From: Thermotogota bacterium
Lineage (GTDB): Bacteria; Thermotogota; Thermotogae; Thermotogales; Thermotogaceae
Length of the DNA: 57,056 nt
Reading direction: 5' to 3'
NCBI GenBank assembly: GCA_030550515.1
Contig: JAUQPE010000017.1
Location: 1-57,056, forward strand
Shown one piece after another: positions 8,834 through 16,031 of this stretch. The position numbers were made by a program, and so were the translations under genes. Each line of letters starts with the position of its first letter. The first letter of the stretch is position 1. The notes below the pieces were generated by a model that was not told where the DNA came from, did not search any database, and was given only the letters and a program-made list of their open reading frames with translations.

Positions 8834-9062
8834 AAAAGTTTTTCCACCTTCCTGGCTTCGAGGAAGGTGGTCTCCTCCACCACGGGCGGGTTTCCCGGCT
8901 CCCGGATCGTCCTACTCCCCGCGCCTTCCCAGGGGCGTTTACATCCCCCAGTGGCCGTCTTGCGGGTTTCGTCCCCGGTTACGGTGGCGGCCCCGCGCCG
9001 GATTCTCACCGGCTTCCCCTTTGAACCCGAAAGGGTACCGCGCGGTGGGGGAGGCTTTTGTT
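8834..9062 (-). promoter_or_regulatory. Cobalamin (AdoCbl-type) riboswitch upstream of the B12 importer
   Basis: On the minus strand the leader carries the conserved B12 aptamer blocks in order: GCCGGTGAGAATCCGGCGCG near 9020-9000, GCCGCCACCGTAA soon after, and the B12 box AGCCGGGAAACCCGCC at 8900-8885, which fits the consensus AGYCMGGAGACCKGCC. A small hairpin GGTGG/CCACC (8881-8866) after the box shares its CCACC arm with a larger hairpin at 8870-8844. That is the expected layout of a ligand-controlled switch just before the btuF-like start at 8811. The boundaries of the RNA are estimates. Confidence 0.9.
8844..8870 (-). terminator. Expression-platform hairpin of the cobalamin riboswitch
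   Basis: A 10-bp perfect stem, CCACCTTCCT / AGGAAGGTGG with a 7-base loop, lies between the aptamer and the btuF-like start. It is followed on the minus strand by AAAAAC and then TTTTTG at 8837-8832. The T-run does not abut the stem, so this may be a weak terminator. Alternatively the CACCTTCC arm could pair with the GGGGAGGTG ribosome site and control translation. Confidence 0.5.
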
Positions 9063-9070
9063 CTCACACA

Positions 9071-9079
9071 ATTATACCA
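9071..9079 (-). promoter_or_regulatory. Extended -10 promoter of the riboswitch/B12 operon
   Basis: The minus strand reads TGGTATAAT, a perfect TATAAT with a TGn extension, about 8 bases before the estimated RNA start near 9063. No clear -35 box is seen at 17 bases, which extended -10 promoters tolerate. The box overlaps the stop codon of fliW. Confidence 0.6.
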
Positions 9080-9521
9080 TCGCTTTGCTTCTCTCGAGTT
9101 CCTCAGAGATCTTGTGTCTGAGTCCGTAGCCTTGATCGTACAGGATGACCTGTCTTCCCTTCTTGATCGTGGGGTTTATCAGGATGGGAGCCAGGAGGTT
9201 CACGGTGGCATCCTCGGGTTTTCCCGGCGGAATGGTTACAACCGAGAGCAGGATCAGACCTTCTTTCCCAGTGACCGACAGCTTCTCCAGGTCTTCCTGA
9301 GGGATTTCCGGGTCGTAGTCCACCCTCACCAACCTTGGATCGACGACCGGAAGGCCTACCTCCTCGTCTTCAACCGAGAGGAGCCAACCTATCGGATACG
9401 TCTCCTCTGGAAACACCAGTACGAATCTCTTCAGGTGTTCGAAACCCGGCACACCCTCTTCGAAGACGATCACGTCTTCGTCCTTCAAGTTCAGTTCCCC
9501 CAACTTCGTTTTGACGAGCAA
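9072..9521 (-). CDS. fliW: Flagellar assembly factor FliW
   Basis: FliW binds flagellin and antagonises the RNA-binding regulator CsrA, so it couples flagellin synthesis to export. About 149 residues. The core motif VFEEGVPGFEHLKRFVLV, WLLSVEDEEVGLPVVDP and a C-terminal NPTIKKGRQVIL are family features. Start choice: ATG 9527 touches the flgL stop (TGATG) but is only 2 bases from GAGG. TTG 9521 is 8 bases from it and gives MLVKTKLGEL, which aligns with the T. maritima homologue as I recall it. It is the last gene of the flgM-flgN-flgK-flgL-fliW operon. Its TAA stop lies inside the -10 box of the next operon. Confidence 0.9.
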   Translation of the reverse strand: MLVKTKLGELNLKDEDVIVFEEGVPGFEHLKRFVLVFPEETYPIGWLLSVEDEEVGLPVVDPRLVRVDYDPEIPQEDLEKLSVTGKEGLILLSVVTIPPGKPEDATVNLLAPILINPTIKKGRQVILYDQGYGLRHKISEELERSKAMV

Positions 9522-9526
9522 GCCCA

Positions 9527-10432
9527 TCACCTCACAAAGTCCACGAGTGTGAGTTGAAGAACGTGAGCCGCGGATTTCAAAGCAGCCTGTAACACCGCTT
9601 GTTCCGTCGTCAACTTGGAGATCACTTCCGTGATGTCCGCATCCCTTTCCTTCGACAGGTATTCGGTGAAGAAGAAGTTCAGATCCTCCAGTCGACTCCC
9701 GATCATCTCCAACATCTTGCTCGTTCCTCCGATCTCTCCTATCACCTTCATGACGTTCTCCTCGAAGATCGAGAGGTTCTTCAGGGAGATCTCTGAGATC
9801 CACCTCGAAACCCTTTCTTCCGTCTTGAGCTTTTTCACCGCTTCATCGATCACTTGAAAGATGTTGCGACCGTCTGGCAACCTGAAGACTTCATCTGCTG
9901 TAACGCCGTACTCGACCGTGTGACCCAACGCGAGAATGTACCTCTTCTTCGAGGCCTCCGGAGGGATCATTATCTTCCACTCATCACCTTCCCTTCTGAC
10001 GGGTGGCGTGAACGCGTCGTAACCTCCGAACACGTACTCGTTGCCAACCCTGGTGTTGGCTATCTCCACCAAGTTCTCGTTTATCTTCTCCATCTCCTCG
10101 GCGATCGCTCGCCTCTCGTCTTGAGAGAGGGTATCGTTGGCAGCTTGTACCAGGAGCTCCCTCAGGCGTTGAACCAACGAGGAGACCTTTTGGATAGCGC
10201 TGTCGTAGGCGTTGACGTAAGTTTGGACGTGATCGATGTTCTCCTTGAACCTCGTGATCTCCCTCAGCCTCGTCATGATGTCGCTGGCCCTCGTGGCGAC
10301 GACCGCGTTGTCGCTGGGATATTTCACCTTGTAACCCGAAGAGAGCTGCTCGTGGAGTTTCGAGATCCTTCGAAGCGAGGACTGGATGTTGAGGAAGACG
10401 TTGTCGCTAATCATCTTGTTGGTGATCCTCAC
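9527..10432 (-). CDS. flgL: Flagellar hook-associated protein 3 (hook-filament junction)
   Basis: Structural junction protein between FlgK and the flagellin filament; it is secreted by the flagellar type III system. The N-terminus RITNKMISDN with LHEQLSSGYKVKYPSDN and the C-terminus ending in a helical LQAALKSAAHVLQLTLVDFVR-like segment are the paired terminal helices of the flagellin/FlgL family. Length is about 301 residues. The longest frame starts at GTG 10441, overlapping the flgK stop. GTG 10432 is 8 bases after GAGG and gives the usual MRITN beginning, so it is preferred. Confidence 0.92.
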   Translation of the reverse strand: MRITNKMISDNVFLNIQSSLRRISKLHEQLSSGYKVKYPSDNAVVATRASDIMTRLREITRFKENIDHVQTYVNAYDSAIQKVSSLVQRLRELLVQAANDTLSQDERRAIAEEMEKINENLVEIANTRVGNEYVFGGYDAFTPPVRREGDEWKIMIPPEASKKRYILALGHTVEYGVTADEVFRLPDGRNIFQVIDEAVKKLKTEERVSRWISEISLKNLSIFEENVMKVIGEIGGTSKMLEMIGSRLEDLNFFFTEYLSKERDADITEVISKLTTEQAVLQAALKSAAHVLQLTLVDFVR

Positions 10433-10437
10433 GCCGA

Positions 10438-13008
10438 TCACCTCACCATGTTCACGATCGTCGCGAGCATCTCGTCAATGACTGTTATCAACTTCGCGGC
10501 GGCGTTGAAGGCGTGCTGGTACCTGATCATGTTCGTCATCTCCTCGTCGAGGGAAACACCTTTCACGCTTTCCCTGGCGTTGTCTATTTCTTGCCTCAAA
10601 AGTTCCGTGTTCAACTTCAACTTGTTCGAGGTCTCCGCCTCCACACCTAGTTCTCCGATGAGCCCCCCGAAGAAATCGTAAAAGCTCTCTTTACCGTTGG
10701 ACAGTAACCTTCTCGTGTACAGCTCGTACAACCTCTTCATTACCTCCACGTTGGCCCCACCGACCGCCCTGATGGCCGTGGCGTTCCAGTCGTTGTTTCT
10801 TGCGGCAAGACCGATATCCACGGCAAGGTTCCCAGGATTCTTGGCAAGGCTCGAACTGACCTCGAACTGGTACACCAAGTTCAACGGTTCATCCAAAGAG
10901 GCCTTGTCAAACGTCAAGAGGTCGGCTATTCTGAAAATCCCCTTCAGCGTGTTGAAGTCGTACTCTCTGGAAAAGAGCTTGAAGGGAACCGTCCAGTCTT
11001 GTGTGGAGGGATCCGCGTCTGGATCTATCAAACCCAGAGCTTCGAACAACCCCTGTGGACCTTCTATCTCCACCGCCCTCAGATCGAAATCGTACAGAGA
11101 GGCCGCCCTGAGGACGAAGAAGCGGTGGGGAGTAAGTTCCGCGAGAACACCCGTGCCCTTCTCGTTCACCTTCCGTACCAGGTCTTCGAGCGTGTCAACG
11201 GTTGGATCGAACTCTATCCTCGTGGCACCGATCTTGATACTGAAACTCTGAGTCGGATCGAAACCGTTTTGTCCATAAAAGATGTTCTCCAAAGTGTCCG
11301 AATACTTGAGGACGTTGTAGTTCCTCAAGAAGGCGTTCGAGATCGTCAGAAAATCGTCGTCTCCCACCACGCTCACCCTGGAAAAGTCGAAACCCAAAGA
11401 CTCATCGGGCAGTACCAAGAGCATCCTCTCGCCCGTTGTGGGGTCGCTGTAGATGTGCGCCCTGAGTCGCGAGGAACTGTTGATCGAATCCCTGATCGCC
11501 TCGAGTGACACCCCGCCAGTCAGGTCTATATCCACGTCCTCCCTCACCCTCGAACCATCCAGCAAGGTGTACTCCAACCTCAAGCTGTAGACTTTGTTCT
11601 CCAAATCCGAAAGCGCGCTCTCCCTCAACGTTAGAAAGCCACGCGTTTCCGTCTCAAATCCCATACTCTTGAACGCATCTCCAAGAGAGATGAAAAGCTT
11701 GTCGCGGAGATCTCCCGTGTCGCTCAAGTACAGCCTGTAACCTCCCGCGTGCCCCCCAACACCAAGACTCGTCGACAAGAGATCCCATGTGTCCACAACG
11801 TCTCCTATCGTTTCGCCTTTTTGAACGGTCCTTTCGGCAAAAGATCCACCGAAGGCGATGATCAGATCGTTTCCACTGAAAATTCTGTTTCTCACTTCTT
11901 CCTGAGTGGACGCGTTTCTCAGTCCCGTCACCACGTGGTATGGACCCTGCTCGAGTCTTCTGTTCCCCTTGACCCTGAAGATGGCTGGATCCGACGAGGT
12001 CGACTCTATCTTTTTGAAGAAGTCCAAGCCCGTGACCAGCCCAGTGATGTCGAAGCCATCCCGATGGACGAGGTTCACCGTGTCCGTCAGGTACAGCACG
12101 AACTCGTCGAGCTTTCTCATGTACTTCACCAGTATCGAATCCCTCAGATCGAACAAAGCTTTCAACTTTCCACCGTTCACGTTGAGTTTCGCGCTTCTAA
12201 CGAATATTTCGTAATAACCTCTACCGTAGGGTCTTTCGGCCAACCTCAGCTCGTTGTAGACGGAACCATTCAGCACGATCTGGTCCCCTATCCTCAGGGT
12301 GATCTGACCGTCCTTGGACTCCGCGTAGGACAAGTCCACCAAGGTGGAAAGCTCGTCGAGTATCCTGTCCCTCTCGTCGAGAAGATCGTTTGGCGGCGAG
12401 TTCAACGCGATGCCGATCCTGACCTTTTCGTTTATGTCCGCGAGCCTTTTGAGCATTTGGTTTATCTCGGCCACCCTCTGCTTGAGCTCGTTGTTGATAT
12501 CGTCCCTGAGTTGCCAGAGCCTGCTGTAGAGATCCCTCACCTGCATCGTCATCTGCTGGGCGTACGCTACAACTTGTCCCTTCGCCGCGGGGTTTGCGGG
12601 ATCTGCCATCACCTGCTGTAGAGAGTTCCAAAACGAATCCACCAAGTTTCTTATCCCATTCTCGCCGGGTTCCATCAACAACTTCTCCACGTATTGGTAA
12701 TTCGTGTACACCGTGTCCCAATACGCGTACCTGTTGCTCACCTGCCGGTACTGGATGTCCAGAAACAGGTCTCTCAGTCGCTCTATCGTCTTCACCCTCG
12801 CCCCCGTTCCTATCTGGAGGGGAACCGAGGGCTGCGTGAGGGTGGTGAGGGGTATGGGGGGAGTTGCTTCGATCACGGGTCTTTGCCTGGAATAACCCGG
12901 CGTGCTCGCGTTGGCGATGTTGTGGGCAACAACGTTCATGGCAAGCTTGTGAGTGTACACGCCCAAGAGAGCCGTGTTCAAGGTTCCATGGAGCGGTATG
13001 TCCGGCAT
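10438..13008 (-). CDS. flgK: Flagellar hook-associated protein 1
   Basis: First hook-filament junction protein. The N-terminal rod/hook motif (LNTALLGVYTHKLAMNVVAHNIANASTPGYSRQ, residues about 9-41) and the C-terminal heptad-rich segment (SLDEEMTNMIRYQHAFNAAAKLI) are diagnostic. At 856 residues it is much longer than E. coli FlgK (547). The extra length lies in the central, surface-exposed region. ATG 13008 has GGGGAGG 7 bases upstream and follows the flgN stop by one base. It is the third gene of the flagellar operon, followed by flgL. Confidence 0.93.
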   Translation of the reverse strand: MPDIPLHGTLNTALLGVYTHKLAMNVVAHNIANASTPGYSRQRPVIEATPPIPLTTLTQPSVPLQIGTGARVKTIERLRDLFLDIQYRQVSNRYAYWDTVYTNYQYVEKLLMEPGENGIRNLVDSFWNSLQQVMADPANPAAKGQVVAYAQQMTMQVRDLYSRLWQLRDDINNELKQRVAEINQMLKRLADINEKVRIGIALNSPPNDLLDERDRILDELSTLVDLSYAESKDGQITLRIGDQIVLNGSVYNELRLAERPYGRGYYEIFVRSAKLNVNGGKLKALFDLRDSILVKYMRKLDEFVLYLTDTVNLVHRDGFDITGLVTGLDFFKKIESTSSDPAIFRVKGNRRLEQGPYHVVTGLRNASTQEEVRNRIFSGNDLIIAFGGSFAERTVQKGETIGDVVDTWDLLSTSLGVGGHAGGYRLYLSDTGDLRDKLFISLGDAFKSMGFETETRGFLTLRESALSDLENKVYSLRLEYTLLDGSRVREDVDIDLTGGVSLEAIRDSINSSSRLRAHIYSDPTTGERMLLVLPDESLGFDFSRVSVVGDDDFLTISNAFLRNYNVLKYSDTLENIFYGQNGFDPTQSFSIKIGATRIEFDPTVDTLEDLVRKVNEKGTGVLAELTPHRFFVLRAASLYDFDLRAVEIEGPQGLFEALGLIDPDADPSTQDWTVPFKLFSREYDFNTLKGIFRIADLLTFDKASLDEPLNLVYQFEVSSSLAKNPGNLAVDIGLAARNNDWNATAIRAVGGANVEVMKRLYELYTRRLLSNGKESFYDFFGGLIGELGVEAETSNKLKLNTELLRQEIDNARESVKGVSLDEEMTNMIRYQHAFNAAAKLITVIDEMLATIVNMVR

Positions 13009-13009
13009 C

Positions 13010-13456
13010 TCATGACCTCCCCAGAAATCTGTTCCCACTTTCGGGTCTCAAAGTACCATCCCTCTGGTAGAGAATCTCCTTCGAACCCAGACCGCTCAAA
13101 AAATCTATGTAACGAAGGTGAAACTCGATGGCACCTCTCAGCCTCTCCACGTCGAACACCAGATCGTTTAACTCCTTGAAGAAATCGCTCAAAGTAACCA
13201 CCACTTCTTCATCTTTTCCGTACACATCCAACAAGTCCAGAAGTTTCACCCCTTCCCCGTGGAGTCGTAACACGCCCTCCAACTCTCCGTTCACCCTTTC
13301 AAGCTCCAGGGAGAGTTCTTCAAGCTTCGAGATGATCGCGTTGAGCGATTCGAAATCTTTTGCGACAACCGCCTTTAGCTCCTCACCCAACAACTCCCTG
13401 AGCTTTCTCATCAACGCGGTTTTCTCGCCCAAAACCTCGATGACCTTTTCCCTCAT
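13010..13456 (-). CDS. flgN: FlgN-type flagellar export chaperone
   Basis: Small, strongly helical protein of 148 residues, rich in Leu, Glu and Lys (for example ISKLEELSLELERVNGELE). FlgN chaperones keep FlgK and FlgL soluble and deliver them to the export gate. Recognition rests on size, coiled-coil character and position between flgM and flgK; sequence conservation in this family is low. ATG 13456 overlaps the flgM stop (ATGA). The flgK start follows its own stop by one base. Confidence 0.72.
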   Translation of the reverse strand: MREKVIEVLGEKTALMRKLRELLGEELKAVVAKDFESLNAIISKLEELSLELERVNGELEGVLRLHGEGVKLLDLLDVYGKDEEVVVTLSDFFKELNDLVFDVERLRGAIEFHLRYIDFLSGLGSKEILYQRDGTLRPESGNRFLGRS

Positions 13457-13731
13457 TCGGACAACTCCTCCAGCAACTTCCTCGCCAATTTCTCAACGTC
13501 CACAAAATAGTTACCGCTCTCTATGGCTTTTCTCAGATCCTCGACCAACTCTTCCCTAACGGATGGTATTTTCTTCGCTTCTTCGATCAGATCCGACACC
13601 AAAGAGGCGTGTTTGATCTCGACTTGGTCTTCTTTTTCCTTCCTTTCTTTCCCTTTCGATTTTTCTACGAAGGGGTTTTGGATTCCTTCGATCCTTCGGA
13701 CTTCTCCGGGACCGCCCACGCCGTCCACCAT
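13453..13731 (-). CDS. flgM: Anti-sigma-28 factor FlgM
   Basis: Predicted inhibitor of the flagellar sigma factor FliA, released by export when the hook is complete. 92 residues. The first half is charged and probably disordered. The C-terminal half (LVSDLIEEAKKIPSVREELVEDLRKAIESGNYFVDVEKLARKLLEEL) has the FlgM pattern VRxEkVexLrxxIexGxYxVDxexVAxkLl. ATG 13731 has GGGAGGTG 6 bases upstream. It is first in the flagellar operon and divergent from murJ, with a possible sigma-28 promoter in front. Confidence 0.87.
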   Translation of the reverse strand: MVDGVGGPGEVRRIEGIQNPFVEKSKGKERKEKEDQVEIKHASLVSDLIEEAKKIPSVREELVEDLRKAIESGNYFVDVEKLARKLLEELSE

Positions 13732-13752
13732 TCTTTCACCTCCCGTATAATA

Positions 13753-13779
13753 TTATCGTGCGTCTCGAAGAATACTTGA
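13753..13779 (-). promoter_or_regulatory. Candidate sigma-28 (FliA) promoter for the flgM operon
   Basis: On the minus strand TCAA (13779-13776), a 15-base spacer and CACGATAA (13760-13753) match the FliA consensus TAAA-N15-GCCGATAA at 3 of 4 and 6 of 8 positions. It lies 22 bases before the flgM ATG. A vegetative-type TATTAT nearby could also serve. Confidence 0.5.
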
Positions 13780-13798
13780 GTTCAGGAGGAAAACGGAG

Positions 13799-15217
13799 AT
13801 GTCAGTCGTTCAAAGGACGTTGGCTTTTTCCTTCGGGACACTCTTGTCGCGTCTCACCGGTTTGGTGAGGGATACAATCCTTGCAAGCGTTTTTGGGGCT
13901 TCCACACTCTTGGACGCTTACTACGTCGCGATAATCTTTCCCTTTTTCTTGAGAAGGACCTTCGCCGAAGGGGCGATGACCTCCGCCTTCCTTCCCCTGT
14001 ACAACAACCTCGAAACCGAAGAGGAAAAACAGGCCTTCGTATCCGCCGTGCTCACGTCCTTGGGTTTGGTAACGCTCTCGATAACCGTTTTCGTCGAGAT
14101 CTTTCCTTCCGTGATCCCAGCCATCTTCTCAACGGGAGCCAGTGGCGAGACAAAGCTCCTCGCGACGAGACTAATCAGGATAACCGCCCCTTTCGTCGTT
14201 CTGGAATTCGTCTGGGCGCTCTTTTACGCGTTGCACAACAGCCAGCACAGGTACTTCCTGCCCGCAATGACGCCTTTGTTTTCCAACGTCGGTGTGATGG
14301 TTGGTGCCCTCACGGGAAACGTGGTCCTTGCGACTTGGGGTTTCACACTGGGTAACCTCGTCGCCGTGCTCGTGCTGTTGCCAAGGAACTTCAGATACCG
14401 GCCGACTCTGAAGGGGCTGGGGAACTTCTACAAGATGTTCCTGGTGACCTCACTCACCATGGCCACATCGCAGGTGACGACTCTCGTGGACACCAACGTG
14501 GCCTCTTTCCTTGGGGAGGGTTCCCTGTCCCTTGTGCAACTTGCGGGCAGGATCTATCAGCTTCCATTGGGCATCTTCGGTGTGGCAGTTTCGACGGTGG
14601 CGCTTTCCACTTTGAGCCAGACGGACGATTACGAGAAAGATCTCGGGGATCTCTTCACCAAGAACTTCTTCTTCGCGCTTCCCGCTTCCCTGGGTCTTTT
14701 CTTGCTATCCAGGGAGTTGATCACTCTGTTCTTCGGTTACGGCGCGTTCGGCACGAGGGCTGTGGAAGAAGCGAGTAAAGTCCTGGCGATGTACGCCCCA
14801 GGACTTCTGTTCGTATCCGTCTTCAACTTGCTTTCCCGCGCGCGACACGCCGCTTTGGACACGAAGACGCCCTTCGTAGCGATGCTGATCGTGTCCGTTT
14901 CCAACGCGATCTTGGACGTCGTGCTTGGATTCACCCTGGGAGTCAGCGGCATCGCCCTTGCGACCACCTTGTCTTCCATCCTGGGGACGACTTACCTCAT
15001 CTTGAGGCACGGATTCAAGCCTGACTGGAGGGCTATCATAAAGATCGCGATCGCCAGTGGCGTCATGGGGGTCTTCACGTATTCCTTCAAATTACTCTTT
15101 CATGGCAGGATTTGGACGGTCACAAACGTAGCGTTGAGCGTCGCGTTGTTCTTGATCGTTGGAAAAATTCTCAAGATCGAGGAAGTCAGGGAGCTCAAGA
15201 GTACATTATTGCGCTGA
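13799..15217 (+). CDS. murJ: Lipid II flippase MurJ (MviN family)
   Basis: Polytopic membrane protein of 472 residues that moves lipid-linked peptidoglycan precursor across the inner membrane. The N-terminal motif TLLSRLTGLVRDTILASVFGAS with LDAYYVAIIFPFFLRRTFAEGAMTSAFLPLY (residues about 15-62) is the classic MviN signature. About 13-14 hydrophobic helices follow. ATG 13799 has AGGAGG 9 bases upstream. It is a single-gene transcription unit between two oppositely oriented operons; its 3' end overlaps the Memo-family gene by 23 bases. Confidence 0.94.
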   Translation: MSVVQRTLAFSFGTLLSRLTGLVRDTILASVFGASTLLDAYYVAIIFPFFLRRTFAEGAMTSAFLPLYNNLETEEEKQAFVSAVLTSLGLVTLSITVFVEIFPSVIPAIFSTGASGETKLLATRLIRITAPFVVLEFVWALFYALHNSQHRYFLPAMTPLFSNVGVMVGALTGNVVLATWGFTLGNLVAVLVLLPRNFRYRPTLKGLGNFYKMFLVTSLTMATSQVTTLVDTNVASFLGEGSLSLVQLAGRIYQLPLGIFGVAVSTVALSTLSQTDDYEKDLGDLFTKNFFFALPASLGLFLLSRELITLFFGYGAFGTRAVEEASKVLAMYAPGLLFVSVFNLLSRARHAALDTKTPFVAMLIVSVSNAILDVVLGFTLGVSGIALATTLSSILGTTYLILRHGFKPDWRAIIKIAIASGVMGVFTYSFKLLFHGRIWTVTNVALSVALFLIVGKILKIEEVRELKSTLLR

Positions 15218-16031
15218 GGTAACCCACCACCTCCAGGTAATCACCCGAGACGTCACCGCTGGTCGCGTGTTTCAACACCTTCCTCTCCTTAAAACCGAGG
15301 TTCAACAAGACGGCGATCCCACCGTAACCACACACGCTGACGTCTTCTTGCGCCAGGTACGTGTAGAGCAGATTTGCGTCCCCTTTCTCTATCGCGTCTA
15401 TGATAAGGGAGTCTTTCCTAAGGGTGGTGTTTTGATCTTCATAGTGGTTGAGATCCGTCGACGCGACGATCAGGACGCTCTTCTTTCTCTCCATAACGAC
15501 TTTCAAGGCCTTGGCCAGATCGGCACTAACCTTCGGACCTTGATCCATGAGGCAAATGGGAACTATCGAGAAATTTTGAAACACAAACTGCAAAAACGGC
15601 AGCTGGACTTCTATCGAGTGTTCCCTGATGTGTGAGAGCGTGTCCTCTTCCGCGTATTCGGAGTTCTCCAAGATCAGATCCGCGGTTTCCTCGTCCACCT
15701 CCACCTCACCAAGGGGTGTGATCCACTTACCGGATCGCCACACCCCAACACGTTTTCCCAGTCCCGTGTGGTTTGGTCCAATGACGATGACCGTTTCTGG
15801 CCTACCGAACCTTGCTACTTCCAAGTACCCCCAAGCCGCCACCGGCCCGCTGTAGACGTAGCCGGCGTGAGGCGAGATCAACCCCACCGGCGATTCCAGA
15901 GGCGAAGGTTTAGGTTCGGGCAAACTCCCAGGTCCAATCCTTCTGTCTAAAAAGCAGAGCCTCACGTGTTGTAGGAGTTCGTCCTTTTTGGCTGGATAGA
16001 AGAAACCGGAAACGGCCGGGCTCCTGTTCAC
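15195..16031 (-). CDS. Memo-family protein (AmmeMemoRadiSam system protein B)
   Basis: 278 residues, MEMO1 fold related to class III extradiol dioxygenases. Visible conserved elements are GLISPHAGYVYSGP (His in the putative metal site), VIGPNHTG, HSIEVQLPFLQ, STDLNHYE and SVCGYGG. Function in bacteria is not settled. It is often grouped with an AMMECR1 protein and a radical SAM enzyme; neither is adjacent here, though a PflX-type radical SAM protein is encoded near 40 kb. It is the last gene of the pilus operon and overlaps the secretin stop by 4 bases (ATGA). The 3' end overlaps murJ. Confidence 0.88.
   Translation of the reverse strand: MNRSPAVSGFFYPAKKDELLQHVRLCFLDRRIGPGSLPEPKPSPLESPVGLISPHAGYVYSGPVAAWGYLEVARFGRPETVIVIGPNHTGLGKRVGVWRSGKWITPLGEVEVDEETADLILENSEYAEEDTLSHIREHSIEVQLPFLQFVFQNFSIVPICLMDQGPKVSADLAKALKVVMERKKSVLIVASTDLNHYEDQNTTLRKDSLIIDAIEKGDANLLYTYLAQEDVSVCGYGGIAVLLNLGFKERKVLKHATSGDVSGDYLEVVGYLSAIMYS

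Noticed and set aside
8812-9009. 66-codon N-terminal extension of the BtuF-like protein
   Set aside because: These codons translate the cobalamin riboswitch; a strong ribosome site and signal peptide mark ATG 8811 as the start.
11749-12621. 290-codon plus-strand frame inside flgK
   Set aside because: Antisense shadow of flgK with no supporting motif or start signal.
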